DNA from: Dorea longicatena
GTDB taxonomy: Bacteria; Bacillota; Clostridia; Lachnospirales; Lachnospiraceae
DNA length: 64,000 nucleotides
Direction: 5' to 3'
Assembly: GCF_024168045.1 (NCBI RefSeq)
Contig: NZ_CP100126.1
Span: 513,501 to 577,500 of the forward strand
Shown here: positions 18,244-25,940 of the stretch, one piece after another
How the letters are laid out: each line of letters opens with the position of its first letter
Position numbering within the stretch: the first letter of the stretch is position 1
Notes under the pieces: generated by a model
Database searches by the model: none
Seen by the model: the letters and a program-made list of their open reading frames with translations, nothing else
Told to the model about the DNA's origin: nothing
Program-made: the position numbers and the translations under genes

Positions 18244-18350
18244 GGATTATCGAACTGGTTTATATTGTGTTACAAAGTGTTGTAAAGCCCGGAATTACAG
18301 GCTTTTTTAAAATTGACTTACATATAAAGTGTTATATTTATTTATCCTGA

Positions 18351-18371
18351 TTTGACCGAAATTTGCCCCGA
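18351..18371 (+). repeat. Left arm-type integrase site pair
   Basis: TTTGACCGA at 18351 and a degenerate TTTGCCCCGA at 18362 are spaced 11 bp, matching the pair near the right end. This is the usual layout for binding of a Tn916-type integrase N-terminal domain. Confidence 0.55.
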
Positions 18372-18513
18372 GATTCTTTGTTTGGATTTGTTTGAAAATA
18401 GTTTGATAAAAATAAAATAGAATGAAATATTTGAAATAAACATAAAAAAATATAGACAAAATAGGAAATAAGATATATTATTAAAGTAAACATTAGAAAA
18501 AACAGTACTGTCA

Positions 18514-19155
18514 TTGAATGAGAGTAGGGGAAAAGACCCAGCTACTTGGGATGAGGTTTTGTTAGATGTTGCTGAAGTTTATGAAAACTACACGCTTGTT
18601 TCAACAAATCATCTTCAAGAATTTATTTCCTTTAATGAGCCGTATATAGAAAGTGTAACAGGACATTATGCATGTGCAGTTAGTGCATTATTAGCATGTG
18701 GTGCATATTATAATGCTGTTGATTATACAGATATTGCAGGTGATTATATGGATATTTGGGATTCAACAGGAACGACAGTTTCATCGGAGAGTGGAGGAAT
18801 AACATATGGTTCAACAACTATTGGCAATATTGGACCTGGATTTGTGGACTTTTGTGCTGGAAAGAATGTTTCTGTAACACAAAATACTGACTATAGTCCC
18901 AATTATAATTTTTTCACTAATTGCATTGATAGAGGAGATATAGCAGTTGTCCATTGTGGTATAATTAGCAGTGATACTGGAGAACGTGCGGGGCATTCAA
19001 TGGCAGCAGAGGGATATGCAACTTTGCGAGCATATAATTCTGGAAATACAGTACATACATTGATGGTATTTGATGGATGGGGGGATACAGTACGTTATTT
19101 GAATTTTGATTTTGATAGTTGGACAGACATATCGGGGGCTACATTTAATGGATAA
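18514..19155 (+). pseudogene. Papain/C39-like cysteine peptidase domain protein, probably 5'-truncated
   Basis: 213 residues from a TTG at 18514 without a convincing ribosome binding site. The frame is closed upstream at 18487, so no signal peptide or propeptide can be added. A catalytic Cys candidate is in GHYACAVSALLACGAYY (about 53), the His in AGHSMAAEGY (about 166), and the C-terminal part LMVFDGWGDTVRYLNFDF is the strand region seen in C39-like folds. Related proteins I recall are longer at the N-terminus, so this is probably a remnant of a secreted peptidase or bacteriocin-processing-like protein. The next gene overlaps by 8 bases. Confidence 0.5.
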
Positions 19156-19516
19156 GAAACGATTGATTTTGTTAATCATACTTTTGCTTGCAATAGTATT
19201 AATTGTGCTTGGCGTAAAAGGAAATGTTTTTAAGGAGAATCGTCAAAATATGGAGTTGCGTTCTAGTGGAGATGATAATTCTCATTGGTTTCATTTGAGT
19301 GGGGTTGTTGTAGAGAAAACTTTTGATACACTTTTAATAGAACTAAATGAGAAGGAAGAAAGTAGTCTATTTTTTGATACGACAAAAGTTAGTTTAGATT
19401 GTACTAAGTGTAAAGGTGATCTAGAACAAGTATCAGAAGGAAATGTTATTAAATTTTATTTTTTTAAGTATAATATTGATGGTGAAACGGTAAAAATTGA
19501 AAGAATAGTAAGATAA
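19148..19516 (+). CDS. Small membrane-anchored protein of unknown function
   Basis: 122 residues; the ATG at 19148 overlaps the preceding stop (ATGGATAA), so translation is coupled. One N-terminal helix (RLILLIILLLAIVLIVLGV) anchors a domain of about 90 residues with two close Cys (LDCTKCKGD). No family recognised. It is AT-rich compared with the chromosome and is probably cargo; it may serve the peptidase-like gene before it. Confidence 0.55.
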   Translation: MDKKRLILLIILLLAIVLIVLGVKGNVFKENRQNMELRSSGDDNSHWFHLSGVVVEKTFDTLLIELNEKEESSLFFDTTKVSLDCTKCKGDLEQVSEGNVIKFYFFKYNIDGETVKIERIVR

Positions 19517-19640
19517 AAGTATAAGTAAGAGTTCTGCTATCAGAACATTATTATTAGTGAGGTAAAGGAACAAGGCGAAGCCGAGACGCCGTAGGGCAGT
19601 CCTTTACGGAACGGACACAGCCAATACCATCATGATACAT

Positions 19641-19679
19641 AAGAGGACTTGAAAGGTCACAAACCTTGCAAGTCCTCTT
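19641..19679. terminator. Bidirectional terminator between cargo and regulator genes
   Basis: AAGAGGACTTG (19641-19651) pairs with 19669-19679, between convergent genes. Just before it, 19561-19603 holds a second dyad (GTAAAGGA / TCCTTTAC) enclosing a GC-rich segment. Confidence 0.7.
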
Positions 19680-19686
19680 GTTTATC

Positions 19687-20526
19687 TTATGGGTTACTTC
19701 TGTCGGATTGCATTTTCCGATAGACCGCTTCTTTCGTGGCTTCTCGGAAAAAGCTATCCTGTCTGGTATATGCCAGATGTTCATTCTGGATATAAGCGTC
19801 TGATTCGCAATCATATTCGTAAGGGATTACCTGTGCTGTTCCCTGTTTTTCATCAATTCCATAGATAATTACTTTGGAATCTCTCAATGCCAGTCCGAGT
19901 GTCAGAAAGCCGGAAGTGAAATAATTGTTGTTGTGTGGAGCGGTTATGCTTTTCAGTGCATGAAAGAAGTCTGCTACTTCCTCAGTCTGTCCATTCTCAA
20001 AAGCCGGAATGATATGTAAGGTGTTGTTTGCCTTATCTGCATATGCCCGGCAGACCAGAACGGAAGAATCCGCTTTTTGTATGATACCGTCAAAATAATC
20101 GCCGGAGTATGCAGTTGGCTGATAGAAAATGGCGGTTTCTTTTGTTGTAAGGTTATGATAAGTCAGAAAGCCGTTTACAAGCCGGACAATTTCGATATCA
20201 TCCCCGTAGGTAAATCCGTTCTGCTCTAAAAGAGAATAGAAAGTTCTGGTAAATTCTTCCGGCAGTTCAATCCCCAGTTTTTCTGTGATAAGCATATCTA
20301 CATATTCTTTAAATGAACCATACAGAAGTTCATTCAGCGTCATATTGCCCAACGTGGCAATCTGCTTCAAGCGTTTCTCATTGGGAAGATTCACACCCTT
20401 TTCCCAACTGTTTACAGAGCCTTTCGGGGCATTATCTATGATTTCCCCAAACTTCTGCATACTGTAACCGTATTTCTTGCGTATCTGTAAAATTCGTTTT
20501 CCTACTGCTTCTTTATTCACAAACAT
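19687..20526 (-). CDS. XRE-family transcriptional regulator with large C-terminal domain
   Basis: 279 residues; the ATG at 20526 has GAGG 7 bases upstream. Residues about 8-65 form a Cro/CI helix-turn-helix (GKRILQIRKKYGYSMQKFGE ... SVNSWEKGVNLPNEKRLKQI). The remaining 200 residues include CRAYADKANNTLHIIPAFEN and look like a globular sensing domain I cannot name. It is divergent from the rep-xis-int genes and probably controls their expression. Confidence 0.75.
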   Translation of the reverse strand: MFVNKEAVGKRILQIRKKYGYSMQKFGEIIDNAPKGSVNSWEKGVNLPNEKRLKQIATLGNMTLNELLYGSFKEYVDMLITEKLGIELPEEFTRTFYSLLEQNGFTYGDDIEIVRLVNGFLTYHNLTTKETAIFYQPTAYSGDYFDGIIQKADSSVLVCRAYADKANNTLHIIPAFENGQTEEVADFFHALKSITAPHNNNYFTSGFLTLGLALRDSKVIIYGIDEKQGTAQVIPYEYDCESDAYIQNEHLAYTRQDSFFREATKEAVYRKMQSDRSNP

Positions 20527-20809
20527 ATGCACACCTCGTTTCTGTTTTCATCATAACACAAGATAAGGATAAATGTAAGGGTAAAATTATAATAAGTTAT
20601 AAAAAGATATAGTTAAGCGTTTGAAATACAAAAATAAAAAGTAAGGGAAAAAGTAAAATAATTGTTGACAAGAAGAAAAAACAGGTCTATGATGAGGTTA
20701 AGAGGTAAGGAGAAAAGTAATGAAATAAATATAGACGTGGATATGAAAAGGACTTGTCACACTTACCAGACACTCATTCACCATGATTTCAAAAAAGGAG
20801 AAATGTAGC

Positions 20810-21142
20810 ATGCAGATTACATTGACAAAAGAACAGGTCAGAGAAGCGTTCGGGGAACTCCGTTACATGGGAGCAGACTACTGCTATAAGTATGATAAGG
20901 AAACCCGGAAGAAAACCGAGGAAGTGGAAGCATTGAAACTTCACCTCGGAAGCATGAAACTTGGAAACAGCGTAGATATCCGTCTGGAAGCAACAGAACT
21001 TCCAAAGGTAGAGCCTTACACAGTGGTAGAACTAGAAGAAGCGGTATATGCCCCTTATGTGCAGAGAGGAAACTTCCCAGTATTGGTGGACAGAATCTCC
21101 TGCAAGGGTATCCGTGTTGTTACCGGAAAAGGAAACGTGTAG
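20810..21142 (+). CDS. Conserved small protein upstream of the element's rep gene
   Basis: 110 residues from the ATG at 20810 (AAAGGAG about 10 bases upstream). Starts MQITLTKEQVREAFGEL and ends RISCKGIRVVTGKGNV; beta-rich and charged. In Tn916-like and related elements a small protein of this size commonly precedes Rep, often proposed as a DNA-binding accessory. I cannot assign a domain with certainty. A gene in the same position occurs in element 2 (44813-45133), but its sequence is clearly different. Confidence 0.6.
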   Translation: MQITLTKEQVREAFGELRYMGADYCYKYDKETRKKTEEVEALKLHLGSMKLGNSVDIRLEATELPKVEPYTVVELEEAVYAPYVQRGNFPVLVDRISCKGIRVVTGKGNV

Positions 21143-21147
21143 AGACT

Positions 21148-21236
21148 GTTCCCGGAAATTCTCTGCGGACTGCTCCGTACAGCGTGAAAGGAGCAAAGGG
21201 AGTAGAGGAAGTTCCGGGAACGTGGCGAAAGCCACG
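21148..21236 (+). other. Highly structured segment before rep (candidate replication or processing origin)
   Basis: GTTCCCGGAA (21148-21157) is perfectly complementary to 21212-21221. Inside lies GCTCC/GGAGC (21172/21190), and directly after is a GAAA-tetraloop hairpin GTGGCGAAAGCCAC (21222-21235). No ORF occupies it. Nested hairpins beside a Rep_trans gene are compatible with a single-strand or double-strand origin, or with an mRNA leader controlling Rep. Confidence 0.4.
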
Positions 21237-21256
21237 GCATACTACGAAAGGCAGGG

Positions 21257-22393
21257 ATGATGATAACAGAGGTAATGAAAATTTCAGAACCCCCCTATAC
21301 TAACAGGGGGGTAACTCGTCAGAAAGAAGATTTGACAGCACTGATTGACTGGTGTCAGATTACTGTCAAAGGTGTAGACGTGTTCATAATCATAGAAGAT
21401 ATCTTGCGGATTCCACTGAGTTTTATGGAACTGCATGGTAAGGAAAAAGGAATTGCTGGACACGAACTGATAGCAAGATTTGACAATATCAAGATTCTGA
21501 AACCGACAGGAAATGCACAGTATGAGGGATTTCAGATTCTTATGAGTGGTTCGGGGTGCAGGAATTATGAAAATTTCCTTATGATGAATAAGGAAACATG
21601 GTTTGATTTTCTGGAAAGAGTTTGCAGATACCCGGTGAATTTTCCGAGGATAGACTTGGCAATCGACGATACAAAGCCTTATCTGTCTATCCCGGAATTG
21701 ATTCGTCTGAAAAACGAGGGGCTGATATCTAGTCAGTTGCGTGATACAGCAGAGAATCGTTCTGATAGACTGAAAGAGGATGAAATAGAAGCGCAGGGAA
21801 AAACACTATATCTCGGCAGTAAACACAGTGATTTTCGGATTACATTCTATGAAAAGGGATATGAACAGGCAGAAAAGTTCGGAAAAGAACTCAACCCGGA
21901 CTGGAACAGATATGAACTTCGATTCCGGCACAAAAAAGCGGTCAGATTAGTAGAAGAACTTCTGAAAGACAGGGATGTGGCACGGATTGCGTTGTCTGTA
22001 TTAAACGAGAAAGTGCGGTTTTTACAGAAGCCGGAAAACAGCACGGTTACAAGAAAACGGCTTTATCCTACTTATCCCCCGTGGGAAGAACTCATGCAGG
22101 ATGTAGGGAAGATAAAGTTGACCATGAATCCAGAGAAAAAGACACTGGAACGAACATGGCAGTGGCTGAACGTAGCAGTTTCGCCCTCTTTAAAGCTAAT
22201 GGATAAAATCGGAAAACTGGATAACAGAGATTATATCCGCCAGCTAATAGAACGGGGGCAGATGAACGAAGAACAACAACGCATATATGAGGACTATAAA
22301 AAATCTTTCCTTTTGAGGGAAGAAGAAAGGAGAATCTTTGACAGAACATACACAGAACACGATACAGACAAAGAAAGCCCTTACAGTGAATGA
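21257..22393 (+). CDS. Rep_trans-family replication initiation protein
   Basis: 378 residues. Family landmarks are LIDWCQITVKG (about 31), FPRIDLAIDDTKPY (about 135), DFRITFYEKGYEQ (about 193) and NRYELRFRHKKA (about 217). Rep_trans proteins nick DNA at an origin through a Tyr and support rolling-circle replication of excised Tn916-like elements. The start is ambiguous between adjacent ATGs at 21257 and 21260. A strong hairpin (ACCCCCC / GGGGGGT, about 21287-21311) lies inside codons 10-19. The 3' end overlaps xis by 56 bases. Confidence 0.85.
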   Translation: MMITEVMKISEPPYTNRGVTRQKEDLTALIDWCQITVKGVDVFIIIEDILRIPLSFMELHGKEKGIAGHELIARFDNIKILKPTGNAQYEGFQILMSGSGCRNYENFLMMNKETWFDFLERVCRYPVNFPRIDLAIDDTKPYLSIPELIRLKNEGLISSQLRDTAENRSDRLKEDEIEAQGKTLYLGSKHSDFRITFYEKGYEQAEKFGKELNPDWNRYELRFRHKKAVRLVEELLKDRDVARIALSVLNEKVRFLQKPENSTVTRKRLYPTYPPWEELMQDVGKIKLTMNPEKKTLERTWQWLNVAVSPSLKLMDKIGKLDNRDYIRQLIERGQMNEEQQRIYEDYKKSFLLREEERRIFDRTYTEHDTDKESPYSE

Positions 22394-22571
22394 AGCGTCA
22401 GAGTATACGGGAATTGGAAGAAATAATCTGCGAAAGCTGATTACATGGCAGAAGATTCCGGTCATAAGGATTGGAAATAAGATTCTTATACGCTCTGAGG
22501 TTTTAGACCAGTTTTTGAAGAAAAACGAAGGGCATAATCTGAAAAATAAATATGAAGTAATTGCAGTATAA
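22338..22571 (+). CDS. xis: Excisionase (Tn916 Xis-like, MerR-type HTH)
   Basis: 77 residues, TTG start at 22338 with AAAGGAG 5 bases upstream. The HTH region ALTVNEASEYTGIGRNNLRK followed by PVIRIGNKILIRSEVLDQFL is the classic Xis/HTH_17 pattern. It directs integrase towards excision. Placed between rep and int and overlapping rep. Confidence 0.88.
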   Translation: MTEHTQNTIQTKKALTVNEASEYTGIGRNNLRKLITWQKIPVIRIGNKILIRSEVLDQFLKKNEGHNLKNKYEVIAV

Positions 22572-22638
22572 ACACAAATAAGCATATAATACTGTCAGAC
22601 CAGTTCTGATAGTCCTTGCACGGAAAGGAGCGTGCAGA

Positions 22639-23844
22639 TTGGGCAAGGACTTAAAAGGAAATCCATTACCGCCGGGAATTATGCAGAGAAAAAGCGGAAT
22701 TTACAGAGGGCGGTTTTATTACAAAGGAGAAACGTATACAAAAGATAATGCGGACTTAAAAAAGTTAGTTCAAGAAATGGAAGATTTACGCTATGAAGTC
22801 AAGCATGGGTTGAAAGGAAAGGGCGATAATATCACTCTGGATACATGGTTTGATATCTGGCTGAATACCCATAAGAAGCGGACTATCAAGGAGAGTACAC
22901 AAGTACGTTATGATGATTTTTACAGACGTTACATAAAGAAGCAGATAGGAAAACAACGTGTGGCAGATTTTAATCCGATTATTTTGGAACGTCTGCTTCA
23001 GAATATGGCAGATGATGATTACAGCACAAAGACTATACGGGATGTGTATAATATTCTCAATGCTATGTTCAAATATGCAGTGCATAACAGGATTCTTACA
23101 TTCAACCCATGTGCAGGAGTGGAAGTTCCCAAAACAAAGACAAAACAGATACGGGTACTGACTGTGAAAGAACAACGGGAAGTATTGGAACACGCAAAGG
23201 AGAGAATACACGAGAATCTCATACAGGTAGCACTCGGAACGGGAATGCGTGGCGGAGAACTGCTTGGGCTTACATGGGATGATGTAGATTTTCGGAAACG
23301 GGAAATTTCTGTAAATAAAACGTTGGTGTATATCAAAGATAAGGAAACAAAGAAGTATGTATTCAAGTACCAGACACCAAAGACAAAGAACAGTATACGG
23401 ACGATTCCCATGCAGGACAGTGTGTATAAGGCTTTAAAACGTCAGTGGATTCAGTTGAAAGAAATGCAGTTGTCAGCTAGTGAATGGCAACCATTAGAGG
23501 GATTTGAAAATCTTGTGTTTGTTGGAAAGAACGGAAAACCGATTACAGAACACACCTTTCAAGTGACGTTAGACTGGATAGAAAAATCTATCAATAAGGA
23601 ACGAAAAAAGCAGGCAGAGAAAAACAAGACAGTGTTTATACCGATTCCGCATTTTTATCCACATGCATTTCGTCATACTTTTGCAACGCGTTGTTTTGAA
23701 GCCGGGATTGACGCAAAGGTAGTACAAGGATTCCTCGGACATTATTCCATAGCAATCACACTGGATTTGTATACGCACGTCACAGATGATAAAGCAAAAT
23801 CGGAAATGGATAAATTACAGAATTTGTATAAGGAAATCATATAA
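22639..23844 (+). CDS. int: Tyrosine integrase (Tn916 Int-like)
   Basis: 401 residues, TTG start with AAAGGAG upstream. An N-terminal arm-binding domain (GIYRGRFYYKGETYTKD) is followed by a core-binding domain (about 70-165) and a catalytic domain with Arg in LGTGMRGGELLGL, HxxR in HAFRHTFATRCFEAG, and His plus Tyr in LGHYSIAITLDLYTHV. All catalytic residues are present, so it should be active. It probably recombines the 23-bp repeats at 18221 and 23990, using the TTTGACCGA arm sites. Confidence 0.93.
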   Translation: MGKDLKGNPLPPGIMQRKSGIYRGRFYYKGETYTKDNADLKKLVQEMEDLRYEVKHGLKGKGDNITLDTWFDIWLNTHKKRTIKESTQVRYDDFYRRYIKKQIGKQRVADFNPIILERLLQNMADDDYSTKTIRDVYNILNAMFKYAVHNRILTFNPCAGVEVPKTKTKQIRVLTVKEQREVLEHAKERIHENLIQVALGTGMRGGELLGLTWDDVDFRKREISVNKTLVYIKDKETKKYVFKYQTPKTKNSIRTIPMQDSVYKALKRQWIQLKEMQLSASEWQPLEGFENLVFVGKNGKPITEHTFQVTLDWIEKSINKERKKQAEKNKTVFIPIPHFYPHAFRHTFATRCFEAGIDAKVVQGFLGHYSIAITLDLYTHVTDDKAKSEMDKLQNLYKEII

Positions 23845-23900
23845 TCAGAACAAGAATAAGAAAGAGAATAGAAAAGGTGCAACATTTCTTTAGAAAATTA

Positions 23901-23920
23901 TTTGACCGAGATTTGACCGA
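23901..23920 (+). repeat. Right arm-type integrase site pair
   Basis: Two exact TTTGACCGA copies at 23901 and 23912, 11 bp apart, about 80 bp inside the right repeat. They mirror the left-end pair at 18351/18362. Confidence 0.6.
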
Positions 23921-23989
23921 AGCGGATTTTGCAACAAGTACAGAACAGCGAAAACCCGCTAACCACAAGGGCTAACGGGCTTCGTTGTT

Positions 23990-24012
23990 TTATAGTTATC
24001 TAAAGGAATGAG
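23990..24012 (+). repeat. Right 23-bp direct repeat (att) of integrative element 1
   Basis: Exact copy of 18221-18243. It follows a weak hairpin (about 23955-23981) and marks the element's right boundary. Bases 24013-24230 hold no gene that I can see. Confidence 0.85.
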
Positions 24013-24234
24013 AGTAAAGTGTTGCACCGGATTCCCGGTGTGCTACTTTATGAGGGGGAGATAGTTGATTTTGTCTCTCTCAACTATCTGAGTTTATTAT
24101 AAAAAACAAATATGTCTAAAGTATGTTAAATTCCTTAAAGAAATCGGAAAAATCTTAAGAAGAACTTAAGAGGATATAAATAATCTGAAAACGCTACAGG
24201 ACTAGATGTAACTATACTAATAGAATTAATATAG

Positions 24235-24263
24235 TTGATTATTTAATGACGCTGTGATATGAT
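24235..24263 (+). promoter_or_regulatory. Promoter of the holin-like toxin mRNA
   Basis: -35 TTGATT (24235-24240), 17-bp spacer, -10 TATGAT (24258-24263). Transcription would begin near 24270, so the mRNA would start with the GGGAAACC sequence that is complementary to its own 3' end. Confidence 0.65.
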
Positions 24264-24270
24264 ACGGACA

Positions 24271-24520
24271 GGGAAACCAAAAGCAGGCGGCTACCCTCCA
24301 ACTTTGGAGGGATAAAAACACCCTCCAGACGAAAGAAAGGAGGGCGATGCGATGGTTACATATTCTGACATGATTCAGTTTTGTATATTCATTGTTGCCC
24401 TTGTAAGTCTTTGTTATGAGATTTTCAAGGGAAAACGAAGATAGCCGCCAACTACTGCGAATAGTTGACGACTATATAAATAGTTAACAATTATACTCGG
24501 GTAGCCGCTTGCGGTTTCCC
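24271..24520 (+). ncRNA. Structured toxin transcript with pairing 5' and 3' ends
   Basis: GGGAAACC (24271-24278) and CGGCTACCC (24288-24296) are complementary to GGTTTCCC (24513-24520) and GGGTAGCCG (24499-24507), closing the ends of the transcript. CCCTCC at 24294 and 24321 can pair with GGAGGG at 24306 and with the toxin Shine-Dalgarno GGAGGG at 24339-24344, which would hide the start site. Such folding is known from Bacillus BsrG/TxpA-type toxin mRNAs. Confidence 0.55.
24352..24444 (+). CDS. Holin-like small toxin (type I toxin-antitoxin family)
   Basis: 30 residues, a single membrane helix: MVTYSDMIQFCIFIVAL and then VSLCYEIFKGKRR. The MVTYSDMIQF start and basic KGKRR end match the putative holin-like toxin family (BsrG/TxpA-type type I toxins of Firmicutes). 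GGAGGG lies 7 bases before the ATG. It has its own promoter, a self-complementary mRNA and a convergent antisense promoter. Expected to insert into the membrane and slow growth when its antisense RNA is lost. Confidence 0.75.
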   Translation: MVTYSDMIQFCIFIVALVSLCYEIFKGKRR

Positions 24521-24532
24521 TCTTGTGTCTTA

Positions 24533-24561
24533 AATATAGCATATCTGATAAATAGATTCAA
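24533..24561 (-). promoter_or_regulatory. Promoter for a candidate antisense (antitoxin) RNA
   Basis: On the minus strand: -35 TTGAAT (24561-24556), 17-bp spacer, extended -10 TGC-TATATT (24538-24533). Transcription would start near 24526 and run leftward through the toxin's 3' end, the position of the SR4/RatA-type antitoxin RNAs. Confidence 0.5.
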
Positions 24562-24612
24562 GCAGATCAGAAAATTATTATTTTTTACTGAAATGAAAAC
24601 CTGAAAAAGCAG

Positions 24613-24641
24613 TTGACTTTTTCATGAAAATCGAATATTAT
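24613..24641 (+). promoter_or_regulatory. Promoter ahead of the NiCo riboswitch
   Basis: -35 TTGACT (24613-24618), 17-bp spacer, -10 TATTAT (24636-24641). The transcript would begin near 24648 and include the aptamer at 24697. Confidence 0.6.
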
Positions 24642-24696
24642 ATATAAAATCTCTTTGCACTGAATATATCCAATACGGATAAGGGATAACAGTACA

Positions 24697-24815
24697 AACT
24701 GATCAGGCTACATTCATTTTTTATAAGAATAAAATCGAGAAAAATGATGTGCATGCCGGGCCGGTCGATTACCGGCAGCAGATGAGACGATATATCATAC
24801 ATCTGTGGGACAGTA
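24697..24815 (+). promoter_or_regulatory. NiCo (czcD-type) metal riboswitch aptamer
   Basis: The conserved blocks of the NiCo riboswitch appear in order: ACTGATCAGGC (24698), TGCATGCCGGGC (24750), a CCGG stem (24761/24772), CAGCAGATGA (24776) and CATCTGTGGGACAGT (24800-24814). P1 is closed by ACTG/CAGT. They match the aptamer as I remember it from the solved structure. NiCo aptamers bind Co2+/Ni2+ cooperatively, with Fe2+ also proposed, and typically control cation diffusion facilitators, as here. Confidence 0.82.
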
Positions 24816-24844
24816 AGTAGAAAGTTCCACAGGTGTATTTTTTT
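24799..24844 (+). terminator. Riboswitch-controlled terminator
   Basis: ACATCTGTGGGAC (24799-24811) can pair, with G-U pairs, to GTTCCACAGGTGT (24824-24836), followed by seven Ts. The left arm is also the last stem of the aptamer, so metal-bound aptamer and terminator exclude each other. Metal is predicted to turn expression on. Confidence 0.75.
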
Positions 24845-24940
24845 GCAAAAAAGCAGTCTTGTAAATAGAATACGGAGGAACAGTAGTCTCACCTTAGGTG
24901 CCATAGGAGACATGACATTATGAAAAATGGAGGTTATCTT

Positions 24941-25831
24941 ATGACAAGTCAAAAACAACAATTAAATGAACAGAAAATGATCAATCATTTATCAACCGTG
25001 GGAATTCTTGGAAATGTCATTCTGACAGCGTTCAAACTGCTGGCAGGAATTATCGGACATTCGGGAGCCATGATATCCGATGCGGTTCATTCATTATCGG
25101 ATGTGTTTGCCACATTCATTGCATTTCTCGGGGTAAAATTATCTAAGAAATCGGCGGACAGCGAACATCCATACGGTCATGACAGATTGGAATGTGTAGC
25201 ATCGATGGTGCTTGCAGCCATTCTTCTTGCAACGGGTATTGGAATTGGAATGAGTGGTGTGAAGACGATCATAGCCGGTGATTACAGTCATTTGCAGGCA
25301 CCGGGAACGATCGCACTTGTGGCAGCTATCGTGTCGATTCTTACAAAAGAGGGGATGTTCTGGTATACCAGACATTATGCGAAGATTCTGGATTCCGCAG
25401 CATTCATGGCAGATGCATGGCATCACAGATCAGATGCATTTTCTTCCGTTGGTTCACTGATTGGTATAGGTGGTGCAATGCTTGGATTTCCTGTGCTGGA
25501 TCCGCTGGCAAGTGTAGTTATCTGTATTTTTATCCTGAAAGTAGCATTTGATATTTTCAAAGATGCACTGGATAAGATGCTGGATACTTCATGCAGTGAA
25601 GAATATGAAGAGAAACTGGCAGACTATATCAGAAAGAGCCAGGGAGTAGAAAGACTGGATCTGTTAAGAACGAGAATGTTCGGCAACAAGGTGTATATCG
25701 ATGCAGAGATTGCGGTAGATGGAACACTTTCGTTGAAAGATGCGCATGCAATTGCAGAGGATGTGCACGACAATGTAGAAAAGAAGTTTCCGAATACAAA
25801 GCATATTATGATTCATGTAAATCCGGCATAA
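24941..25831 (+). CDS. Cation diffusion facilitator (CDF) metal exporter
   Basis: 296 residues; the ATG at 24941 has GGAGG 7 bases upstream. Six membrane helices, with metal site residues in HSLSDVFATF (helix 2) and WHHRSDAFSS (helix 5), and a C-terminal cytoplasmic domain ending in FPNTKHIMIHVNPA. CDF proteins export divalent metals in exchange for H+. The upstream NiCo riboswitch points to Co2+, Ni2+ or Fe2+. A small hairpin (GTCTC / GGAGAC) lies in the leader just before the gene. Confidence 0.93.
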   Translation: MTSQKQQLNEQKMINHLSTVGILGNVILTAFKLLAGIIGHSGAMISDAVHSLSDVFATFIAFLGVKLSKKSADSEHPYGHDRLECVASMVLAAILLATGIGIGMSGVKTIIAGDYSHLQAPGTIALVAAIVSILTKEGMFWYTRHYAKILDSAAFMADAWHHRSDAFSSVGSLIGIGGAMLGFPVLDPLASVVICIFILKVAFDIFKDALDKMLDTSCSEEYEEKLADYIRKSQGVERLDLLRTRMFGNKVYIDAEIAVDGTLSLKDAHAIAEDVHDNVEKKFPNTKHIMIHVNPA

Positions 25832-25834
25832 TGG

Positions 25835-25881
25835 AAAAAATACCGCAGCTTTCAAATTTTGAAAAAGCTGCGGTATTTTTT
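25835..25881. terminator. Strong bidirectional terminator
   Basis: AAAAAATACCGCAGCTT pairs perfectly with 25865-25881. It serves the CDF gene and the convergent DUF512 gene. Confidence 0.9.
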
Positions 25882-25940
25882 CTTTGTTGGTGTTGTCTGA
25901 AAAATTTAATCCTGCTAATGAAAGTATGTTTTCGTTTGTG

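Larger units (their letters stand above)
18244..24012 (+). mobile_element. Small integrative element with Rep_trans, Xis and tyrosine integrase (5.8 kb)
   Basis: Bounded by 23-bp direct repeats. It holds an XRE-type regulator (-), a small conserved gene, a Rep_trans initiator, an excisionase and an integrase in Tn916-like order, plus a two-gene cargo at the left end (truncated cysteine peptidase-like protein and a small membrane protein). Paired TTTGACCGA-type sites lie inside both ends. There is no relaxase, coupling ATPase or conjugation gene, so it is at most mobilisable, or a deletion derivative of a larger element. Confidence 0.85.

Noticed and set aside
24155..24171. TTAAG repeat with 11-bp spacing upstream of the toxin promoter
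   Set aside because: Only two cores, no gene directly downstream except the toxin, which has its own promoter 65 bp further on. Not enough to claim Pho control.
24841..24940. Possible yybP-ykoY manganese riboswitch in the CDF leader
   Set aside because: The small GTCTC/GGAGAC hairpin near the gene lacks the conserved yybP-ykoY internal loops; the upstream NiCo aptamer explains the regulation better.
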